Below are positions 61,253 to 64,000 of a stretch of DNA of 64,000 nucleotides, in pieces. Every line of letters begins with the position of its first letter. Position 1 is the stretch's first letter. The translations under genes and the position numbers were made by a program. Under the pieces are notes generated by a model. The model did no database searches. It saw only the letters and a program-made list of their open reading frames with translations, and was not told the DNA's origin. The DNA comes from Cercospora beticola (Eukaryota > Ascomycota > Dothideomycetes > Mycosphaerellales > Mycosphaerellaceae), in the NCBI RefSeq assembly GCF_033473495.1, contig NC_088935.1:3720001-3784000 (forward strand). The letters are read 5' to 3'.

Positions 61253-62275
61253 TCATTCATTTCGGTAGGCTGAATGTCTCGGGTCACTGGGCTCGACAAT
61301 CCAAATCTCATCTTTTTCACCACCATGATGACCCGGGTCTCCTGGTTTGACCACGACCTCTTCCGCCCCATTCATTTTCCATGAGGTGATCATATCTCCC
61401 TCCGGATCCAGACTTATCGGTGCACTCCTCACGTTCTCCTCCGTCTCTTCGTCGAAATGCAACCAAAACTTCAACAGATATTCCTCCACACTATCGTACA
61501 ACTCGCTCGAGTAATACTTCTCGTTGATGCCATACCGCCACTTCCAATCTTTCCTCTCCCCTTCGGTATCAGGAGAGCAGTAAAGCGCATGAACACCACT
61601 TGGTGTCCAATCAGGGTGTTTCTCTCCGATGTTAATCGCCACTGCGATCGTCCAGTCCTCCCAAGCTTGTTCATATGGGTCGAACTCATCGAGCGGGGTA
61701 TCAAGAGTGTGTCCAATCCGAACGGGGGCATGCACTTCCAAGTCACTGCTCTCAGTTGGGAAAAATGTCGAAGGGCGGGATCCATAATCGCATTCCATCT
61801 TGGGAGCAGAGATGGAAGAGACGAGGGACATCAAGTACTCGAGGTCTTCGGGCGGTTCCTCTGGGTATTCTGAATCTTGGAGAGCCGGGTCTTTGGAGCT
61901 TTGTTTGGAACGTAGTGCTTGTCGTAACGTGTTGAAGTAGTTTGTCACGGACGTCAGGTCCACGGGCTCGTGCGAAGTACCGTCGAGTTTGAATCTTTCC
62001 GCGAAGCGGGAAGTGGGCATGAGAGTCAGAAGATCTTGCGGAGTAGAGATAGTGTCTCCAATCGCGTCTCCGCCAAGCCGGTGAGCGAAGTAGTCGTTGA
62101 TGGCTCTCATACGAGCCTTGTGCACATTCTGTTCATTCCAGCTATCCGGAACAACGGCAGTCTCAATCTTCTCCACCAGGATAGGCAGTAAAGACATGTT
62201 CCTTGCAAAGACTGTCTGTCGGTATTGGTCCAGAGCATGCTGAATGCTCGCTTTTCGCGAATCGTCTAAAGTCAT
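61253..62275 (-). CDS. Unknown acidic protein
   Basis: Single exon, 340 residues from ATG 62275; a non-ATG extension reaches 62329. The sequence is acidic with many Trp and Tyr in the C-terminal half (WEDWTIAVAINIGEKHPDW, WKWRYGINEKYYSS, YLLKFWLHFDEETEENV), which looks like a folded domain. The N-terminal part is helical. There is no signal peptide and no recognisable catalytic motif. Convergent with the O-methyltransferase, 126 bp between stops. Function unknown. Confidence 0.7.
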   Translation of the reverse strand: MTLDDSRKASIQHALDQYRQTVFARNMSLLPILVEKIETAVVPDSWNEQNVHKARMRAINDYFAHRLGGDAIGDTISTPQDLLTLMPTSRFAERFKLDGTSHEPVDLTSVTNYFNTLRQALRSKQSSKDPALQDSEYPEEPPEDLEYLMSLVSSISAPKMECDYGSRPSTFFPTESSDLEVHAPVRIGHTLDTPLDEFDPYEQAWEDWTIAVAINIGEKHPDWTPSGVHALYCSPDTEGERKDWKWRYGINEKYYSSELYDSVEEYLLKFWLHFDEETEENVRSAPISLDPEGDMITSWKMNGAEEVVVKPGDPGHHGGEKDEIWIVEPSDPRHSAYRNE

Positions 62276-63451
62276 GGTGAGTAGAATCTTTGCGTTCTCA
62301 AGCAATTGCAGACATTGCAATGGCAGCAAGCAAACACTTTGTTATATCCACGCCACCACCGGTGAGGCCTCCACAGCCAGTGGCATTGACCCACTGTAGG
62401 CTGCAATGCGCTAAAAGACAGCTCCCACAGGCGCTTTGCCTAGCTCGGCGCGATCCAAACACAAATCTGTGGACAGATCAACAACACTCACTCTTTTTGA
62501 GCTCACGGCCGTCCTGTGAAATCGAATATTGGCCAGACTGATAGCTATGTCTAGACAGCTAAGCCTCTGGCAAAGCGCGTATATCCTCACCATCTTGAGT
62601 ACCCTCATCGTTTCGCTGTCATCGAATTCCATCATCCGCATCTTCAACTCATCACTCACCTCTGGACACGAGATTGTTCAGACATCTGCTGAGTGTAGAG
62701 ACGTTCCTGCCTGTCATGACTTCACTCTTTGGAGCTACTCACCCCGGGAAGCACGTGGAGGTGCAGGCAGATCGCGCGGCGGTACAGCCATGCTCTCCAT
62801 GGACTGAACAGTGTCCATGGTCTCGTCTTCTTCGAAGGTGTCCAAGAATATTGTGCTTGTCGCGAAGCTGTCTCCCTCTGCTATAGCCAGCTCAACAGCT
62901 CATCTTGAACTGGCTCTTCATATGCCACGCTTGCACCCAAGACTCGCTGTCCCTCGGTTAGGACCTGCTCTTTCACTCATGGCGTGAGCAGAACCGGGCG
63001 CCTGGGGGCGCACGACTGCTCGGTCGTTCAAATTACTGGCAGCGTAAATACTGACCGATCTTCGTGATTCGTATGCGAGGTCGAGGGCGTCTCGGAGACA
63101 GCTTGTTTCGCTGGTTGCGGAGGCAGAGCGGCAATGCGAGTCTTATCAGCGTGCGGGAATATTGGTTCTTAGCTGTATCAGCGCGATCCGCCAGACACTG
63201 ACTGTCGGTCACGTTCGCGCGCGGTAACGTTTGTCTTCAAGTTGGGTCAGTCTTGGTGGAGTTGGAATTTGGCATGTGTCCGCACAGGCCAGCCTCATCA
63301 ACGCGTCTGACGCGATTGCCTTTGACACGAACTTCTTCAACCTCAACTTTTCAACATACATGTACCACATTTCCCTTCTCCGGTGGCACTGCCATTGCAT
63401 CACACTCACTCCCCTTCCCGCATTAGCACAGCTATTGCGTCTCCCTGCACA
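62276..63451. other. Intergenic, one weak small ORF
   Basis: About 1.2 kb. An ATG at 62547 opens 86 codons beginning with one hydrophobic helix (SAYILTILSTLIVSL), but the rest is Arg/Gly/Ser-rich and not convincing. No RNA gene was seen. Confidence 0.4.
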
Positions 63452-63755
63452 ACAGCATGGCTGTTACATGTACTCAATCTGCACATCAACAAAGTCTGAC
63501 TTTGTTCCTCCCTTCGCACCAGCACACAACAGCATAGCTGTTATTTCACCTGCACACCAGCAGAGTCTGACTCTGTACCTTCCTCTGCACCTGCGCACTA
63601 ACAGAGTCTGACTCTGTAGCTCCCTCTACACCTGCACACCAGCAGAGTCTGACTCTGTACCTCACTCTACTCCAGCACACAACAGCACAGCTGTCGTTCT
63701 CCTCAAACAGCCTGGCTGTTGTTTCACTGCACGTCGACAGAGTCTGACTCTGTCG
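63452..63755. repeat. Array of about nine short palindromes, period about 25-41 bp
   Basis: A run of near-perfect inverted repeats with 1-3 nt centres. Type A: CAGAGTC-T-GACTCTG at 63561-63575, 63602-63616, 63643-63657 and 63738-63752, the last with arms extended to nine or ten bp. Type A': AACAAAGTC-T-GACTTTGTT at 63488-63506. Type B: AACAGC with GCTGTT around centres near 63458, 63535, 63688 and 63713. Between them lie similar C/T-rich linkers (CTCCCTCTACACCTGCACAC-like). Arm differences are matched on both sides, so pairing is kept. Open frames across it are short and lack features. Confidence 0.85.
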
Positions 63756-64000
63756 TTCCGGGTCTCCGCGAGTAGCACGTTTGCAATGTGAGGATAATCT
63801 GGCTTGCACACAAGTAAAGGTCCACAGCATCAAATGTCGTTACCAGGAAACCTGGGGGCCGAAAGGTTTGTAATTCTCTTACGAAGAGACTGCAAGCCCG
63901 CCCCATCACTTCTTGGCTGGTATCAGTTGGGCCGTGGAGGGGTGAGCATCGAGAAATACGCAGTCGAAGAGGGTAGTGATATGCGATGCGGTGTGGAAGA
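63756..64000. other. Right edge of window, no gene seen
   Basis: About 245 bp after the palindrome array. No supported feature. Confidence 0.5.

Noticed and set aside
63452..63755. CRISPR-like appearance of the palindromic array
   Set aside because: The host is a eukaryote, the linkers are themselves similar rather than unique spacers, and no cas genes are present.

Overview
The window looks like nuclear DNA from a filamentous ascomycete (Pezizomycotina). It has about 22 protein-coding genes, many with short GT-AG introns (about 45-145 bp), and typical fungal families: Zn2Cys6 regulators, a Tri12-like MFS carrier, a class II hydrophobin, a family-2 haem-thiolate peroxidase, DUF3425 and DUF6699 proteins and a LaeA-like methyltransferase. 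A Dothideomycete is my guess, not something the sequence proves. Exon coordinates were worked out by hand from splice consensus, reading phase and family motifs.

Layout. 0-17 kb is mostly housekeeping or dispersed genes: a secreted tannase/feruloyl esterase cut by the left edge, an unknown coiled-coil protein, mitochondrial branched-chain aminotransferase, a bZIP-like DUF3425 regulator, the SCY1 pseudokinase, an Erg6-like methyltransferase and a DUF6699 protein. 18-42 kb is a dense run of acyl-CoA metabolism genes: a fused HMG-CoA lyase/methylglutaconyl-CoA hydratase, an MFS carrier, a CTF1-type regulator, an acyl-CoA thioesterase, a zinc alcohol dehydrogenase, an Old Yellow Enzyme, an acyl-CoA dehydrogenase, a Zn2Cys6 regulator, an SCP-x thiolase, a 4CL-like acyl-CoA synthetase and a Fox2-like double dehydrogenase without its hydratase domain. 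A chloroperoxidase-like enzyme and two related small secreted proteins sit inside or beside it. 43-64 kb holds a hydrophobin, a lysophospholipid-type acyltransferase, a Yap-like bZIP factor, a secreted HExxH protein, a LaeA-like methyltransferase with a mutated splice donor next to an O-methyltransferase, several unknown conserved proteins, a degenerate tRNA-Ile, and a striking array of short palindromes at the right end.

How the genes may work together. Four enzymes of the 18-42 kb block end in canonical peroxisomal PTS1 tripeptides: AKL on the lyase-hydratase, SKL on the acyl-CoA dehydrogenase, ARL on the thiolase and SRL on the synthetase. Together the block could activate an acid to its CoA ester, dehydrogenate, hydrate, oxidise and cleave it in peroxisomes. 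The lyase-hydratase would handle 3-methyl-branched intermediates, and the ADH and OYE would process an unsaturated alcohol or aldehyde beforehand. A peroxisomal catabolic cluster for a branched, isoprenoid-like or aromatic-propenoid substrate is my main inference. The substrate is unknown, and no biotin-dependent carboxylase is visible in the window.
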